The notes under the pieces were generated by a model. That model worked only from the letters and a program-made list of their open reading frames with translations, was not told the DNA's origin and did not search any database. From assembly GCF_004135735.1 (NCBI RefSeq), contig NZ_CP012670.1:3183501-3247500 (forward strand): a stretch of 64,000 nt of DNA. Reading direction: 5' to 3'. The DNA is from Sorangium cellulosum. GTDB lineage: Bacteria; Myxococcota_A; Polyangia; Polyangiales; Polyangiaceae. The translations under genes were made by a program, and so were the position numbers. Of the stretch, positions 61,908 through 64,000 are shown piece by piece (position 1 is the stretch's first letter; each line of letters starts with the position of its first letter).

Positions 61908-63074
61908 GTGAGGATCAGCCGCCGCGCGCAGGTGCCGCCGTTCGCGGTCATGGAGGTGCTCGCCGCCGCCAACGCGCGGCGCGCGGCGGGCGAGCCGGTC
62001 ATCAGCCTGTGCGCGGGCCAGCCGGGCGCGGGGGCGCCCGCCGTCGTGCGCGAGCGGGCGGCCGCGCTCCTCGCGGGCGGCGACCTCGGGTACACCGAGG
62101 CGCTCGGCATCCCGGCGCTGCGCCGCGCGCTCGCGGAGCATTACGGCCGCTGGTACGACGTGGACCTCGACCCGTCGCGCGTCGCCCTCACCACCGGGTC
62201 GTCGGGCGGGTTCCTGCTCGCGTTCCTCGCCGCGTTCGAGCCGGGGGACCGCGTGGCGCTCGCTCGCCCGGGCTACCCGGCGTACCGGAACATCCTCCGC
62301 TCCCTTGGCGTGGACGTGGTCGAGCTGCCGTGCGGCCCGGAGAGCCGCTTCCAGCCGACCACGGCGCAGCTCACGGCCGCGCACGGCCGCGGCGGGCTCG
62401 ATGGCCTGGTCCTGGCGAGCCCGGCGAACCCGACGGGCACGATGATCGACGCCGCGGAGCTCGACGCGATCGCGCGCTGGTGCGCGGAGCACGGCGTCCG
62501 GCTCGTGAGCGACGAGATCTACCACGGCATCACGTACGGCGCGTGGGCCGGCCGCCAGGCGACGGCCGCGCGCCACGGCGACGCGGGCGCCGTGGTCGTC
62601 TCGAGCTTCTCGAAGTACTGGGCGATGACGGGCTGGCGCCTGGGGTGGCTCGTGCTGCCGCCGGAGCTCGTCCCGCCGGTCGACGCGCTGGCGGGGAACC
62701 TCGCGCTGTGCCCGCCCGCCCTGGCGCAGCACGCGGCGCTCGCGGCGCTGACCCCGGCGGCATACGCCGAGGCGGACCGGCTGGTGGAGGGCTACGCGGC
62801 CGCGCGCGACCTGCTGCTGCGGCGGCTGCCCGAGCTCGGCTGGGAGGTCGCCCCGCCCGACGGCGCGTTCTACCTGTATGCCGACGTCGGCACGGACGAC
62901 TCGGTCGCGTGGTGCGAGCGGCTGCTCGCCGACACGGGCGTGGCGCTCACGCCGGGCACGGACTTCGACGGCGTGGGCGGCGCGCGGTACGTCCGGCTGT
63001 CGTTCGCGGCCCCGGTCGAGCAGGTCGACGAGGCGGTGACGCGGATCGTCGCCTGGCAACGCGCGCGGTACTAG
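61908..63074 (+). CDS. Class I/II PLP-dependent aminotransferase
   Basis: A 388-residue fold-type I aminotransferase. SLCAGQPGAGAP is the N-terminal substrate-binding part, LGYTEALGIPALRRAL follows, NPTG is the signature for class I, and the PLP lysine 236 is in SSFSKYWAMTGWRLGW. Arg near the end (YVRLSFAAP) binds the substrate carboxylate. It probably transfers amino groups between aspartate-, alanine- or aromatic-type substrates. GTG 61908 is chosen because AGGAGG is five bases upstream and homology starts there. Its last four bases overlap the convergent surface-protein gene. Confidence 0.88.
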   Translation: MRISRRAQVPPFAVMEVLAAANARRAAGEPVISLCAGQPGAGAPAVVRERAAALLAGGDLGYTEALGIPALRRALAEHYGRWYDVDLDPSRVALTTGSSGGFLLAFLAAFEPGDRVALARPGYPAYRNILRSLGVDVVELPCGPESRFQPTTAQLTAAHGRGGLDGLVLASPANPTGTMIDAAELDAIARWCAEHGVRLVSDEIYHGITYGAWAGRQATAARHGDAGAVVVSSFSKYWAMTGWRLGWLVLPPELVPPVDALAGNLALCPPALAQHAALAALTPAAYAEADRLVEGYAAARDLLLRRLPELGWEVAPPDGAFYLYADVGTDDSVAWCERLLADTGVALTPGTDFDGVGGARYVRLSFAAPVEQVDEAVTRIVAWQRARY

Positions 63075-64000
63075 CTCGTCCCGCGGCGCCCGCCGCCCCG
63101 GCGCCGCCGCAGCCCGAGCGCGGCCACGGCCAGGAGCGAAGCGAGGGACCCCGCGGCCCGCGACGCGGGCGCTCCGGCGACCTCGCAGCCGCAGCCGTCG
63201 TCGCCCGCCGACGGCGGCGCGGGGCCGTCGGTCGGCGCGTCGGAGCCGCCCGCGGCGGCGCCCCCTGCGCCGCCCGCTCCTGCCCCGCTGCCCCCCTCGC
63301 CGGCGGGCGCGTCCCCGCACCGGGACGCGTCCGGGACGAGCATGCCGAACGGCGTGTCGACGAGGCCGCGGGCCTCGATGTCGTCGATCTCCCAGCCGAA
63401 GTCGCCCACGTAGGCGTCGGTGCCGATGCGGAAGCGGACCCGCACCGTCTTGCCCGAGAACGCGGTGCCGAGATCCAGCGTGACGCGCTCCGGCTCCGGC
63501 CAGGCCGCGTTCGCGCCGACGAAGCCCTGTCGACCGGCGAGCGGGTTCACCGACGGCTCCTCCGGATCGTTGCCGATCGGGCCGCCGTACCCGGGGTCGA
63601 CGTGCGCGGCGATGTCCTGCCACGTCGCGCCGTCGTCGTCGCTGATCTCGATGACCCCGCCGTCCCAGTGGATCGCCGCGGGGACCTCGCCCGCCGGCGT
63701 GATCTCGAACGAGTACCGGTGGCTGAACGTGATGACGAGCGGCTCGCCCGCGCCGACCGAGAGCGGGGGCGAGACGAGCTGCGTGTCCGAGCGGCTCGGG
63801 TGATCGACCCCGCGCCACGCGTGGTTCACCGCATCGGTCTTCTCGCGCGACCAGACGGCCTCCGCCGCGTCGCCCTCCTTCGTCCAGACGGGCGCCTCGC
63901 TCTCGACCGACTCGACGGCCGACGCGCCCGGCACGTCGTCGACGTTGAGGTGCGCGCCCGTGACCCCGGCGACGCTCGGCGCGCACGCGCCGGGCGTGGC
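63071..64000 (-). CDS. Secreted protein with MYXO-CTERM-like sorting tail (5' end outside the window)
   Basis: The last about 309 residues of a gene that continues past 64000 on its 5' side, as the reading frame stays open to the edge. It contains a β-sandwich-like region (SFEITPAGEVPAAIHWDGGV to RVRFRIGTDAYVGDFGWEIDDI) as found after peptidase domains in secreted myxobacterial proteins such as M36 metallopeptidases. Then comes a Gly/Ala/Ser spacer. The end has GCGCE, a hydrophobic helix and RRRRGGGRR, the MYXO-CTERM pattern for cell-surface anchoring. The catalytic part is not in the window, so M36 is only a guess. Confidence 0.75.
   Translation of the reverse strand, partial: ATPGACAPSVAGVTGAHLNVDDVPGASAVESVESEAPVWTKEGDAAEAVWSREKTDAVNHAWRGVDHPSRSDTQLVSPPLSVGAGEPLVITFSHRYSFEITPAGEVPAAIHWDGGVIEISDDDGATWQDIAAHVDPGYGGPIGNDPEEPSVNPLAGRQGFVGANAAWPEPERVTLDLGTAFSGKTVRVRFRIGTDAYVGDFGWEIDDIEARGLVDTPFGMLVPDASRCGDAPAGEGGSGAGAGGAGGAAAGGSDAPTDGPAPPSAGDDGCGCEVAGAPASRAAGSLASLLAVAALGLRRRRGGGRRGTS

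Overview
The window is very GC-rich chromosomal DNA that reads like a myxobacterium of the Sorangium/Polyangium type. Supporting signs are three eukaryote-like Ser/Thr protein kinases plus a PP2C phosphatase, lipoproteins with long Gly/Ala spacers, a MopE-like metal-binding motif, a secreted protein ending in a MYXO-CTERM-like tail, and a σ54-type response regulator. Genus is an inference; no rRNA is present. About 45 protein genes, three tRNAs and two gene remnants can be supported. There is no prophage, transposase, CRISPR array or classical secondary-metabolite megasynthase.

Layout. 1-9.4 kb: patatin lipase, a giant kinase-AAA-TPR signalling protein, DoxX and a PAS histidine kinase. 9.4-12.1 kb: an array of short GAGCTC-centred repeats, an FtsH-type protease and a very long hairpin element. 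12.1-17.7 kb: an ATP-grasp ligase translationally coupled to a GNAT-methyltransferase fusion, an SrkA-like kinase, a TerB-like protein and a second Ser/Thr kinase. 17.7-29.1 kb: envelope and metabolic genes (GH5-like lipoprotein, formaldehyde dehydrogenase, M17 aminopeptidase, SRPBCC lipoprotein, choice-of-anchor lipoprotein, and a DUF2339-DUF3999 membrane fusion). 29.2-33 kb: a small gene behind a terminator-like leader, an orphan Dam methylase beside an AT-rich spot, a GNAT and a Nudix enzyme. 33-37.9 kb: a tRNA-Gln/Glu/Glu operon, groESL with a degenerate CIRCE, and a CRP-like regulator followed at 4 bp by a class II cyclic-nucleotide phosphodiesterase. 38-44 kb: PP2C, then a divergent unit of flavin amine-oxidase-like enzyme, membrane spermidine-synthase-like enzyme and a double-DUF4178 zinc-ribbon protein. 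44.3-51.9 kb: a small protein, a class I isoprenoid-synthase-fold enzyme, an S8 protease, a PDZ-multi-TM-GAF histidine kinase and an NtrC-type regulator. 51.9-64 kb: UDP-glucose dehydrogenase, L,D-transpeptidase, a PD-(D/E)XK protein with a 24-bp repeat array, remnants, a third Ser/Thr kinase, malic enzyme, aminotransferase and the 3' part of a sorted surface protein.

The most interesting locus is 44377-51867. Its gene order and domains (small ORF with a C-terminal Cys/Trp, isoprenoid-fold enzyme, protease, polytopic histidine kinase with a PDZ-like sensor, response regulator) parallel the Bacillus ComX-ComQ-ComP-ComA prenyl-peptide signalling system, with an NtrC-type output. This is a hypothesis from architecture, not from demonstrated homology. 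Other notable points are two opposite-facing copies of a roughly 130-nt hairpin element, recurring TAGNNT -10 boxes lying 6-9 nt before start codons (leaderless or near-leaderless mRNAs), and several gene fusions.
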